Positions 42,370 through 50,099 of a stretch of DNA of 64,000 nucleotides are shown one piece after another. The notes under the pieces were generated by a model. The model searched no databases. It saw nothing but the letters and a program-made list of their open reading frames with translations, and was not told the DNA's origin. The position numbers and the translations under genes are program-made. This stretch comes from Phycisphaerae bacterium. GTDB taxonomy: Bacteria > Planctomycetota > Phycisphaerae > Tepidisphaerales > Tepidisphaeraceae. The stretch lies in the NCBI GenBank assembly GCA_025924315.1, contig JAICIO010000006.1:1-64000 (forward strand). Reading direction: 5' to 3'. The first letter of the stretch is position 1. The number at the start of each line of letters is the position of its first letter.

Positions 42370-43125
42370 ATGGAATGGGTTAGCGGCGAACTTCAGACGC
42401 TCGTTTACCACTTGCTACCGGGGTTCTTAGCAGCGTGGGTCTTCTATGGGCTTACCGCGCATCCGAAGAAGGATGCGTTCGAACGCATCGTGCAGGCGCT
42501 GATCTTCACGGTCATCGTCAAGGCGATCAACATCGAGATCATTCGGAAAATCTGGTGGCACTACCACGCTGACGACGGCGTCTTCTGGACCGAAGAGAAG
42601 GAACTGGTCTGTTCCGTACTCGTAGCCGTTTTCATCGGCGTGCTCTTTGCCGCATGCGCAAATTGGAATGTCCTTCATTGGCTGCTGCAAAAGCTGCGGA
42701 TCACGAAACGCACCTCGTACCCCTCCGAGTGGTACAGCGCATTTCACCGTGTAAAACGTTATGTCATTCTTCATTTGGAAGGCGAACGAAGATTGAAAGG
42801 CTGGCCAGAGGAATGGCCCGATCAGCCGGACAGGGGACACTTCCTGATCCTCGATCCGCAGTGGGTTGATGATTCCGGGTGCGACATTCCTCTCGTGCAA
42901 ACCGAACGAATTCTCGTTCCCGCAAGTATGGTTAGTATGGTCGAGATGGTTCGATGGCGACCCGAAGTAAAATGGAGCGATGAACAGATCAAGAGTGCGC
43001 AGAAGCGTTTGTTAGAGCTGCATGCGAAAGGAGCTTCAAATGGGAGCAAAGCTTCCACAGAGTCCGCCACCAAACCCCTCGTCGCAACAGACGACGCAGC
43101 CGCCTCAGAGCCAGAGGGGGGTTAA
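42370..43125 (+). CDS. Membrane protein, DUF6338-like
   Basis: The 251-residue protein has three hydrophobic segments in its first 100 residues (LVYHLLPGFLAAWVFYGL, IVQALIFTVIVKAINIEII, VCSVLVAVFIGVLFAAC) and a soluble C-terminal half with a Ser/Thr/Ala-rich end. The HLLPGFLAAWVF start is characteristic of DUF6338. TTGTCA and TAACCT about 40 and 17 bases upstream may be the promoter. It heads a plus-strand cluster of small and membrane proteins, and the first of these starts inside its 3' end. Confidence 0.65.
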   Translation: MEWVSGELQTLVYHLLPGFLAAWVFYGLTAHPKKDAFERIVQALIFTVIVKAINIEIIRKIWWHYHADDGVFWTEEKELVCSVLVAVFIGVLFAACANWNVLHWLLQKLRITKRTSYPSEWYSAFHRVKRYVILHLEGERRLKGWPEEWPDQPDRGHFLILDPQWVDDSGCDIPLVQTERILVPASMVSMVEMVRWRPEVKWSDEQIKSAQKRLLELHAKGASNGSKASTESATKPLVATDDAAASEPEGG

Positions 43126-43213
43126 TGGATCACCGCCGCTCGTTGGATCGAATCCGCCACAACCGTGCGATTCGAATCCGATGTCGTCACCGGCACCGCC
43201 GCCGAAGAAGTAA
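43040..43213 (+). CDS. Small Pro/Ser/Gln-rich protein with PMSSPAPPPKK tail (copy 1)
   Basis: This 57-residue, probably disordered protein starts inside the 3' end of the DUF6338-like gene in another frame, behind AAAGGAGC. It ends NPMSSPAPPPKK, the same tail as the next two genes. The rest is rich in Pro, Gln, Ser and Asn and not alignable with them. Confidence 0.6.
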   Translation: MGAKLPQSPPPNPSSQQTTQPPQSQRGVNGSPPLVGSNPPQPCDSNPMSSPAPPPKK

Positions 43214-43226
43214 GGAGATCAACAAG

Positions 43227-43421
43227 ATGAGTGACGAAGTCAGACTGTCCCGCAACAGCGCGCCACCTCGAACCATTCTGGTTAAGGGTGCTGACATTGT
43301 GCAGGCCAACGGCAGCGTCAACCCTGCTGGTCCGGCCGCGCCCGCCGGTACTCAGGGTCCTGCCGCACAGATGACTGTGCAGCAGCCAATGTCTTCACCG
43401 GCACCCCCGCCAAAGAAATAG
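43227..43421 (+). CDS. Small protein with PMSSPAPPPKK tail (copy 2)
   Basis: The 64-residue product starts MSDEVRLSRNSAPPRT and ends QPMSSPAPPPKK. TAAGGAG precedes the ATG, and only 13 bases separate it from the previous stop. Copies 2 and 3 share the start pattern (MSDEV.LSRNSAPP / MGDEFFFSRNAPPP), the AGTQ-type turn before AQMT, and the tail. Confidence 0.68.
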   Translation: MSDEVRLSRNSAPPRTILVKGADIVQANGSVNPAGPAAPAGTQGPAAQMTVQQPMSSPAPPPKK

Positions 43422-43431
43422 GAGGCTCACG

Positions 43432-43632
43432 ATGGGTGACGAGTTTTTCTTTTCGCGCAATGCGCCGCCGCCGAACGAAACGAACATTGGGGCCGGATTC
43501 AATGGTGCTCCGAATGCGCAGGACAGCATGAAGACTGCTGCGCCTAACGTGCCAGCCGGTACGCAGCCCCAGCCAGCACAAATGACTATGCAGCAACCGA
43601 TGTCCTCACCAGCACCGCCGCCGAAGAAGTAG
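43432..43632 (+). CDS. Small protein with PMSSPAPPPKK tail (copy 3)
   Basis: The 66-residue product starts MGDEFFFSRNAPPP and ends QQPMSSPAPPPKK, behind TAGGAGG. The shared tail is encoded with different synonymous codons in all three genes, which argues for selection on the peptide rather than recent DNA copying. Confidence 0.68.
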   Translation: MGDEFFFSRNAPPPNETNIGAGFNGAPNAQDSMKTAAPNVPAGTQPQPAQMTMQQPMSSPAPPPKK

Positions 43633-43661
43633 TTTGAAAAAAAGCACGGGCAGGCGTCGCA

Positions 43662-43859
43662 GTGGCCTGTCGTGTCACCCACGCCAGCAGCGGCCTGCTC
43701 ATCGCTTATTGGTTCCATCCAAAGAATGGGCAAACCAAGACACGAGCGACTCCGAGATGGCTGACGCCGCTGGACCACAATCTCGGATTTCTTGCCCAAA
43801 GGCCGCCGAATACCCAGCTCAAAGTGGAACTTGCCCGGCTACACCAAGCTCCCTCCTAG
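43662..43859 (+). CDS. Doubtful small reading frame between the tail proteins and the membrane protein
   Basis: From a GTG at 43662 a 65-codon frame reads ACRVTHASSGLLIAYWFHPK and ends ARLHQAPS. There is no ribosome binding site and no recognised family. An overlapping frame (43634-43945) is equally open. Otherwise the 357-base gap 43633-43989 holds nothing that I can name. Confidence 0.3.
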   Translation: MACRVTHASSGLLIAYWFHPKNGQTKTRATPRWLTPLDHNLGFLAQRPPNTQLKVELARLHQAPS

Positions 43860-43989
43860 CACCGTTCCTGTTGGGACAGTGGCGAACATTTGGGGCGGGA
43901 GATGAGTTCGGATGGCGAACGTTAAACCCGCCTGTATCCCCATAGAGGAATTGTGCTAAACTCCTGCAACATTTCGCGGAGTCACAACC

Positions 43990-44469
43990 ATGTCGCAGCA
44001 AGACGAAAACAACCGTGATCTCGCAAAGCGAGAGCAGCCGACGTCGCCCCCCGTTGTTCGCGCTCAGATCCCGCGAACGATCCAGCTTGGACAACAGGAT
44101 GCGCTTGACATTACAAATCTTGCGCAGCGTGAACAAGATGCACTTGAAGCGGAAGCCCACCGAAAAGCGATCGAGCGTGACGACCGGGGACAGCGAATTG
44201 GTCAAGACTTGACTGCGACAGCTGCGCAGATCCGTACTTTCACGGACGCAGTTGCGAACACTACCGCACAGAATGCCGCAGTCACAATCACGAATACTAA
44301 AGACGATGCTCTCGGTCGCACTGAGATGATGTTCGGAAACACGGACGCGGCGCGGGCAGGGAAGCTCTCCCGCTCCCAACAAGGCCTTGCAGATAACGCG
44401 AAGTTTTGGATTTTGCTCGTTGTCATCGTTGGCGTGGTCATTGTCCTAGTTGCCGCGTTCAACCGATGA
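43990..44469 (+). CDS. C-tail-anchored coiled-coil-like protein
   Basis: The 159-residue protein has a polar, Gln/Ala/Asp-rich helical body (about 30-135) and a single hydrophobic helix at the very end (WILLVVIVGVVIVLVAAF). It would therefore be anchored by its C-terminus, with the body in the cytoplasm. GGAG lies 11 bases before the ATG. No family is recognised. The next gene follows after six bases. Confidence 0.6.
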   Translation: MSQQDENNRDLAKREQPTSPPVVRAQIPRTIQLGQQDALDITNLAQREQDALEAEAHRKAIERDDRGQRIGQDLTATAAQIRTFTDAVANTTAQNAAVTITNTKDDALGRTEMMFGNTDAARAGKLSRSQQGLADNAKFWILLVVIVGVVIVLVAAFNR

Positions 44470-44475
44470 GCCTGC

Positions 44476-44781
44476 ATGCTACGCAAGAGATTTTCACTCA
44501 ACCTCAATACCGACGCGGCGATAGTCCTTTCGAACCTGAGGAACGCGTGTAACGCAGCGGGATTCTCTTCGCAACAGACTGAAGACCTTGTTGCCCAAGT
44601 GAGCGGCCCGCTCGAATCGATGATTCAAAATGGGCACGCGGTAGCGTCTGCAAGTGGGCAGTTCCGTGCGACACGTGAAATCAAGACCGACATTGCGGCG
44701 ATCACATTGGACGCTCGCTTCGGCATACCAGAGGGATTCTTCAACCGGCTGTGGAAAGCATTTACCTGGGGGAATAGTTGA
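44476..44781 (+). CDS. Hypothetical protein (101 aa)
   Basis: A small soluble, helical-looking protein (ALVLSNLRNACNAAGF-like start, ending RLWKAFTWGNS) of unknown function. Its stop codon overlaps the next start (TGATG), a sign of translational coupling with the membrane protein that follows. Confidence 0.6.
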   Translation: MLRKRFSLNLNTDAAIVLSNLRNACNAAGFSSQQTEDLVAQVSGPLESMIQNGHAVASASGQFRATREIKTDIAAITLDARFGIPEGFFNRLWKAFTWGNS

Positions 44782-45647
44782 TGGGGTATTATCGTCGCCG
44801 CTATTCCGGCTCACGTTACGCTCGAAAGCACATCAGCGAGGCGAAAAGACTTAGCAATGACGTAGGGGGCACTGATGAAGATGTTAAGCAGTATTTTTTC
44901 AGTTTGTCGCCACCTCAACTTCTACCAGTGTTGAAGGCGTATGAGCGCGACCATGGCAAATCAGCGCGACAATACGCGGCGAAGACGATTGCCGCATGGC
45001 GGTCCGGTGCAACTCAAATGAGCGGAGCTGTAGCTACGCGCTTGTTCCACTTGCTGCCCCGCTTCATGCCTCTCGAGCGCAAGTATGCCCTAGTCGAGTC
45101 GCTTTGGACGAACTTTGCCCCGCGCTCTGAGTATTCGGTTTCATTCGGTCTGAATGCCAACGCGCGGGCGATCACTGAAGTCGTCAGAAATCATGTGAAT
45201 GCGACGGTAAATAAGCACGGCGTCCCGGAGAATCTACAACGTCGGTTTCAATGGCTCGCTGACGGCGATTCGAAGTTGATGCAAGACCTATTGAATCACT
45301 TTCTGATCCGCGATCGTCAGCAGGCAGTTGAAGTCTCGCACGCGATAGTCAGCTTGCTGTTACCGCAGGCGCAGAAAGGCGACGCATTAAAGGGTTTCAG
45401 ACGTGAATTGAAAGTCGGCGGGCACACGGTTCACGTGTTCCTGGACCCGCGCGCCACTGAAATAAAACTAACACCCGGCCCTCCGCGCTACAAACCTGCG
45501 CCAGATTATTCCTGGATAGTCGTGGTAGTGATCGTTGTACTCGCCATCGCACTGGCATCTTCTTTTAAGTCGTACGCTTGCATGATCATGGGCGCGGGCG
45601 TGTTCGCAATAATTGCGCTATTTAGCAAGTCGCCATCTTACAAGTGA
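44781..45647 (+). CDS. Two-helix membrane protein of unknown function (288 aa)
   Basis: Most of the protein (about 1-240) is a soluble helical domain with no motif that I recognise. Two hydrophobic helices follow near the end (WIVVVVIVVLAIALASSF and ACMIMGAGVFAIIALF). It is translationally coupled to the 101-residue protein and closes the cluster that began at 42370. Confidence 0.62.
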   Translation: MGYYRRRYSGSRYARKHISEAKRLSNDVGGTDEDVKQYFFSLSPPQLLPVLKAYERDHGKSARQYAAKTIAAWRSGATQMSGAVATRLFHLLPRFMPLERKYALVESLWTNFAPRSEYSVSFGLNANARAITEVVRNHVNATVNKHGVPENLQRRFQWLADGDSKLMQDLLNHFLIRDRQQAVEVSHAIVSLLLPQAQKGDALKGFRRELKVGGHTVHVFLDPRATEIKLTPGPPRYKPAPDYSWIVVVVIVVLAIALASSFKSYACMIMGAGVFAIIALFSKSPSYK

Positions 45648-45680
45648 GATCATAATATCCACGGTATTAGCGGATGATTA

Positions 45681-45699
45681 GGTACTGGTGCAGTTTGAA
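45681..45699 (+). repeat. 19-bp inverted repeat, left copy
   Basis: GGTACTGGTGCAGTTTGAA is the exact reverse complement of 49177-49195. The two copies face each other across 3.5 kb that includes a transposase gene and an XRE-ImmA/IrrE pair. Confidence 0.65.
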
Positions 45700-45701
45700 A
45701 T

Positions 45702-46085
45702 TCAAACAGTTTCTGCGGGCATCGCACCACACTCAGGACAACGGGTCGGAGTTGCACGCAAGTCATAGCCGCAACTCTGGCAGTGATCTAAGGGTGGCTT
45801 AGCGAAGATGCGCAGTGAAGCTTCCCGGACAACGAAAGGCAATGCCAACGCGAGTGCCAACATCCAGCATGGAATGCTGATGTGTCGCGTGATGATAGCC
45901 CAGTGCTGTAATCCGTACGCTTCGATGCGATCGTAATTGATTTTTCCAGAGTAAAAATAGACTTGCCGGAATCCGACCGGCGCGGGCAGGCGGAACGAGT
46001 CGTCATCGCGCGCCCAGAGAACGCACACCGATATGCATAGAATCAGCGACAGCGCAGCCAGTGCGGTAAACAGTCGGCGTCTCAC
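45702..46085 (-). CDS. Membrane protein with C-terminal planctomycete zinc ribbon
   Basis: The 127-residue protein has an N-terminal helix (ALAALSLILCISVCVLW), a second helix (IPCWMLALALALPFVV) and the ribbon CQSCGYDLRATPTRCPECG. This lineage-specific family is also represented at 13947 and 24022, so this part of the putative island has picked up, or belongs to, planctomycete DNA. It lies 11 bases from the transposase gene. Confidence 0.7.
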   Translation of the reverse strand: MRRRLFTALAALSLILCISVCVLWARDDDSFRLPAPVGFRQVYFYSGKINYDRIEAYGLQHWAIITRHISIPCWMLALALALPFVVREASLRIFAKPPLDHCQSCGYDLRATPTRCPECGAMPAETV

Positions 46086-46096
46086 ATCTGGAAAGA

Positions 46097-46921
46097 TTAC
46101 CCGATCAGCGCCAACAATTCTTCAATTTTCCAAACGTGATCGGTCAACCCGGCTTCCATCGCTGGCGTGACGCGGCGTGTCGAATGCACTTTGCAGTAGT
46201 TGTAGTGCATGAAGTAGAGCGAGATCATGTGAGCGTGGTTTTCGACCTTCTTTGAATGGGCGTTAGTCAGTCGCGTGAACCGACGCATTCCCATTCGCAT
46301 CGACAAGTTTTGGCGTTCGACGTAGCTGGTGCTGACGTGCTTTCGTTCGGGCGATCCGGCGATGGCGTTCGATTCACAACCGATGCACGCTGGCGGGCTG
46401 TAGCGGGCCGCGCCCGGTGCGGTGGGTCCGTAAATCTTGATGAGCTGCGCGTAATCCACTTCGCCGCCGAACGCATCCTCGACGGCTTCAAGATACGCCT
46501 TCAATCCATCGGTCGTCAGTTGAACGCGATTCGCCAAGCGGCTGGCAACGTCTTGCATGAATTCAGTCGCGTATCCGCTGTCGCGCAGGCCGAGCATGTA
46601 ACTGACGATGAGTTTTGATTCGCTGTCGATCGCGGTCCAAGTCCACACGTCGCCATAGCCGAACACGCCTTTGAAATCGGCGGGAACGTTTTTCTGTTTC
46701 GAGTAGCAGAACGACCAGATTTCATCGCATTCGATGCGACGGGCTTTGACGTTGCGAACGTGTTCGTCGTGATACTTCGCGCACGCATCGCCGATCTCGC
46801 GGAGCAGCTTCAACACGGTGTGCTTGGCCGCGCCAGTCAAACGGCAAGTGGCGTTGACGCCCATGCCGTCCACCAGTGCTTTGACGATCAGCGTTCGGGT
46901 TGCTGTTCCAAGCTTGTTCAT
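46097..46921 (-). mobile_element. IS1-like DDE transposase
   Basis: The 274-residue protein has a helix-turn-helix-like start (NATCRLTGAAKHTVLKLLRE), then acidic residues in RIECDEIWSF, WTAIDSES and LTTDGLK, and YVERQNLSMRMGMRRFTRLTNAHSKKVENH, the hallmark of transposases annotated as IS1-like. The frame is intact. I could not find terminal inverted repeats or a target duplication at its immediate flanks, so the IS borders are undefined. It may belong to the larger segment between the 19-bp inverted repeats. Confidence 0.85.
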
Positions 46922-47105
46922 ACTGCACATTATGCTTGCTCGTGTAAGAAACGTCAAGATCATTCCGCCGATATCGGCCCGATATCGCCTGAGAACGGAG
47001 AAGCAAATAAACGTAAACTCATTTAATAAAGTGCTTTAACTAAAGAATACGGATTGGAATATTTTCGCTTGATTTTGCGCACGGTTTGGCCGATGATAGT
47101 AATCC

Positions 47106-47771
47106 ATGGCAGAAGATCAACACTTTTCCAATTTTGAGCTGGTTCAACAGCTTGAGCCGTGGTTTCCCCTTTTCGCGCGGATCGGTGAAGCAGCCTTGCG
47201 AGATCAACTCGCCGCAGTTCCCATCCTCGGCCTTCCACGTAAAACCGAATGCGCGAATGACTGGCATCGCGCGTGGCGAAACAACTTCCGGCGCGTCTGC
47301 GATCTGGCCGAGGATTTTGTGACGCTGGTTGAGGAGCCAGAGGGACAGGGGTTGGATTATCTACTTTTCCGGATGAACCCCGACAAGCCGTTCACCATGC
47401 GATGGGGGCGCATTAACGGCGAGACGATCCGAAGGAATCGAACGGCGCGAACGCGCGAAGTGCACGAGCAAGGCACGCTCTTTGGGGTTGCTACCGAAAG
47501 CCCGAGTGCCATGCCGAATGTCACGCTGGGCTTCACCATCGAAGATTACTTTACGCAAGTTGGCCAACCGTGCTGGTGGTTTGGTCGCCTTCATCTTCTC
47601 CGCGAACGCGCCGACGTGAGTGAGTTCATGACCGAGGTTCATGTCTATCCCGCGCCCGAGCAGAACACCGAAAGCCCGTTTGGCGTTCCACCGCCTATCG
47701 TAATCGCTCGCGAAAACGAGGCCCAAGAGTTAGAGCAAATGATCGAGAACATTCGTGGAATGTCCGCTTGA
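47106..47771 (+). CDS. Hypothetical partner of the ImmA/IrrE regulator (221 aa)
   Basis: A soluble 221-residue protein with no recognised motif, encoded 14 bases upstream of an XRE-ImmA/IrrE gene in the same direction. Such pairing is common in toxin-antitoxin-like or stress-switch modules, where the partner can be the effector. That role is inferred from position only. Confidence 0.6.
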   Translation: MAEDQHFSNFELVQQLEPWFPLFARIGEAALRDQLAAVPILGLPRKTECANDWHRAWRNNFRRVCDLAEDFVTLVEEPEGQGLDYLLFRMNPDKPFTMRWGRINGETIRRNRTARTREVHEQGTLFGVATESPSAMPNVTLGFTIEDYFTQVGQPCWWFGRLHLLRERADVSEFMTEVHVYPAPEQNTESPFGVPPPIVIARENEAQELEQMIENIRGMSA

Positions 47772-47785
47772 GAGGAGACGCCTGA

Positions 47786-48868
47786 GTGGGAAATATTAAT
47801 CCAGCGATGATCGCGCTTGGTCGCGAATCGCGGGGCTGGACCCAAACGGATTTGGCTTCAGCGATTCGGGCGGCCCAAGGCACTGTCTCGAAGTACGAAC
47901 TAAAGCTAATCCCTATACCCGAGTTCCATATAAACGAGATCGGGCGGGCCCTCGATTACGACCGAAGTTTTTTTGAACAGTCGGATTTGATCGTCGGACT
48001 TGGCGGGGATTTTCTCTACCGCAAAAGGGCACGATTAACGGCAAGAGATCAGCGTCGAGTCGAGGCAGAGGCCAACATTCGCAAGATCCAGGTTGTGCGC
48101 CTGTTGCGTGGCGCAGCGATAGAGGAACGCTATCCGTTCCCCGCGATTCCGCTGGAGGAAATCGCTGGAAGGCGCGGGCCAGAACGGGCTGCGCAGGAAG
48201 CGCGCCGCGCGTTTCGTATCCCACGCGGTCCCATCCGTGACTTAACAAGGGTTCTCGAAAACGCGGGGGCGATCGTATTCGTCATCAACTTTGGAACGGA
48301 CCTAATCGACGGAACAAACATCCGGCTTCCTGGCATTGCCCCTCTTCTGTTCTTGAATGCGAATGTTGCTGGTGAGCGCCACCGTTTCAATCTGGCGCAC
48401 GAATGCGGGCATCTTATCATGCATTTTTCAACAGCATTCACCGGCGACCCTGAGGATGAAGCGAACGCCTTCGCGCAAGAGTTCCTGATGCCGAAGGAAG
48501 AAATCCGAAGCGATCTGCGCAATCTAGACTTGGCGGCAGCACTTCGCCTAAAGCGCGTTTGGGGTGTGTCGATGGCCGCAATCATTAAACGAGCGCACGA
48601 GTTGGGGCAGATTTCGGACGCAACTTATCGTCGCCTCTTTACTCAGATGGGCGCGAAGGGGTTACGCACGCGAGAGCCTGAGTCCTTGCCCTTTGAGCAA
48701 CCGGAAGCTTTTGCGAGGCTTCTAGACGTTCATCGAACGAAGCTGGGATTTGCAGAAGAAGATATGCGCCAACTTTTGTTTACGGATCGTATGGGTGAAA
48801 TCCCGGTTCCCAAGATGCCGCAGCTTAGGATTTCGACGTTGTTTGATGACACCGCCGAAGGCATCTAG
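47786..48868 (+). CDS. XRE HTH-ImmA/IrrE metallopeptidase regulator
   Basis: The 360-residue protein joins an N-terminal XRE helix-turn-helix (residues 5-60, ALGRESRGWTQTDLASAI) to a COG2856 ImmA/IrrE peptidase domain. The zinc site is His205-Glu206-x-x-His209 (NLAHECGHLIMH), with EANAFAQEFLMP downstream. Family members cleave a repressor to release mobile-element or stress genes. GTG with GAGGAG upstream is the chosen start. It is probably co-transcribed with the gene before it. Confidence 0.85.
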   Translation: MGNINPAMIALGRESRGWTQTDLASAIRAAQGTVSKYELKLIPIPEFHINEIGRALDYDRSFFEQSDLIVGLGGDFLYRKRARLTARDQRRVEAEANIRKIQVVRLLRGAAIEERYPFPAIPLEEIAGRRGPERAAQEARRAFRIPRGPIRDLTRVLENAGAIVFVINFGTDLIDGTNIRLPGIAPLLFLNANVAGERHRFNLAHECGHLIMHFSTAFTGDPEDEANAFAQEFLMPKEEIRSDLRNLDLAAALRLKRVWGVSMAAIIKRAHELGQISDATYRRLFTQMGAKGLRTREPESLPFEQPEAFARLLDVHRTKLGFAEEDMRQLLFTDRMGEIPVPKMPQLRISTLFDDTAEGI

Positions 48869-49120
48869 TCACTTCCCCCAGCGCTTCGCCGCCGCCTTCT
48901 TCGCGATCTCTGACCGTTGTTTCTTGGTGAGGCTTGCCGCCCGCGCCTTGCCGCCCTTGCTCGCCCCCAGCTTGCTCAGTGCCACCGCTGCGGGGTTGCG
49001 CGTATCGTTATCAGGCGGCGCTCCCGGCGGTCGAATCTTCGGCCCTTCACCAGTTGCGGCTTGTGCGACGGCGAATGCGATTTGCGTGAAGTCCTTGCGC
49101 TTGCTTGCTCGTGAAGGCAT
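48869..49120 (-). CDS. Small basic Ala/Lys-rich protein (83 aa)
   Basis: It contains the widespread motif RNPAAVALSKLGASKGGKAR followed by KKQRSEIAKKAAAKRWGK. Proteins of this type are found on chromosomes and mobile elements of many bacteria, and their role is unknown. The basic repeats suggest nucleic-acid binding. It converges on the ImmA/IrrE gene with no gap. Confidence 0.7.
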   Translation of the reverse strand: MPSRASKRKDFTQIAFAVAQAATGEGPKIRPPGAPPDNDTRNPAAVALSKLGASKGGKARAASLTKKQRSEIAKKAAAKRWGK

Positions 49121-49176
49121 AATCAGACTGTGGCATGATGCTGTGGAAGTGTCAAACGGAATCGGTGCGACCGGAA

Positions 49177-49195
49177 TTCAAACTGCACCAGTACC
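49177..49195 (-). repeat. 19-bp inverted repeat, right copy
   Basis: Exact reverse complement of 45681-45699. It lies in the gap upstream of the small basic protein gene. Confidence 0.65.
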
Positions 49196-49234
49196 GATGA
49201 TTACGTAGAGTTCTCGCAGAATCGGCGAGAACGC

Positions 49235-49936
49235 GTGAATCAGTTGAAGTTTCAATGTTGCAAGCACAGGAGGTGTTACATCGGATTCTTTGCAAAACTC
49301 TTCGGCCAGTCTCCTTCCGGTATTGACGACGAAGCTTATCAAAAACAGCGACTTGAACTTGGACCTCTATTGGAAATAGGCAAGCAGCTTGCGATCGACT
49401 TTGTTGATTGTGATGAACTCCCGACGGGCACAGGATCTTTTGGAACGGTGACTAACCCGATCCCCGTCAATGGCTCAATCGGCGAGACGGTTTACCTAAA
49501 TCGACTGCGAACCGCTTCAGGAGTTGGCTTCTACTATCACCGGCTCGGCAATACAACCTCACCCGCGACCAAACATCCCGTCGATCGCTTTCAATTGCTC
49601 GCTGCGGATGGCTCCTGCCAACTGGAACTTTTCTTTGACATGTACCACCCACGCCGTTCGCAGAAAGTACCTACGGGATTGACGCAGACCTCATGGCGTC
49701 AGATGGATCCCAAAATTCGGGCGATGGTGAAGTTGGATGTCAATGGCAGTAAATCCCCTGTACGAGATTTTCCATTCGGGCTGCCGGATGAAATTGAGAA
49801 CTCGCCAGAGCTTCGTTCAATCTCTCCCGGTCTAGGTAGAGCATTTGCCGATCAAATGCGGGCGCGACTAAAGGAACTACGGGCAGCGCCTCGGAAGCCT
49901 GAAGGCCGCTCATCTCCAAAAACTGCGACGGGCTAA
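49235..49936 (+). CDS. Hypothetical protein (233 aa)
   Basis: A soluble protein with no recognised family. The GTG start gives an odd Cys-rich beginning (KFQCCKHRRCY), so translation may start later. The middle (GETVYLNRLRTASGVGFYYH, then LELFFDMYHPRRS) looks protein-like. It stands alone between the small basic protein gene and the restriction operon. Confidence 0.5.
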   Translation: MNQLKFQCCKHRRCYIGFFAKLFGQSPSGIDDEAYQKQRLELGPLLEIGKQLAIDFVDCDELPTGTGSFGTVTNPIPVNGSIGETVYLNRLRTASGVGFYYHRLGNTTSPATKHPVDRFQLLAADGSCQLELFFDMYHPRRSQKVPTGLTQTSWRQMDPKIRAMVKLDVNGSKSPVRDFPFGLPDEIENSPELRSISPGLGRAFADQMRARLKELRAAPRKPEGRSSPKTATG

Positions 49937-50099
49937 CTTTTCTCGCAACAGCCCACTACGCCGGCGCCACACTGGTATTTGCAGCATGCAAGGCGACGTG
50001 TTCGCTAACTTTGAATACGAGAGTATTGAGCTCGGCGAGTCGGTGTTCCGTCGCTAACGACGTGCGCGCACTACGGTTGATACCCACCAAAGCGAAGCT

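Noticed and set aside
46097-47040. A fully defined IS element with terminal repeats around the transposase
   Set aside because: I could not find matching inverted ends or a target duplication at the immediate flanks; only the distant 19-bp inverted repeats are clear.
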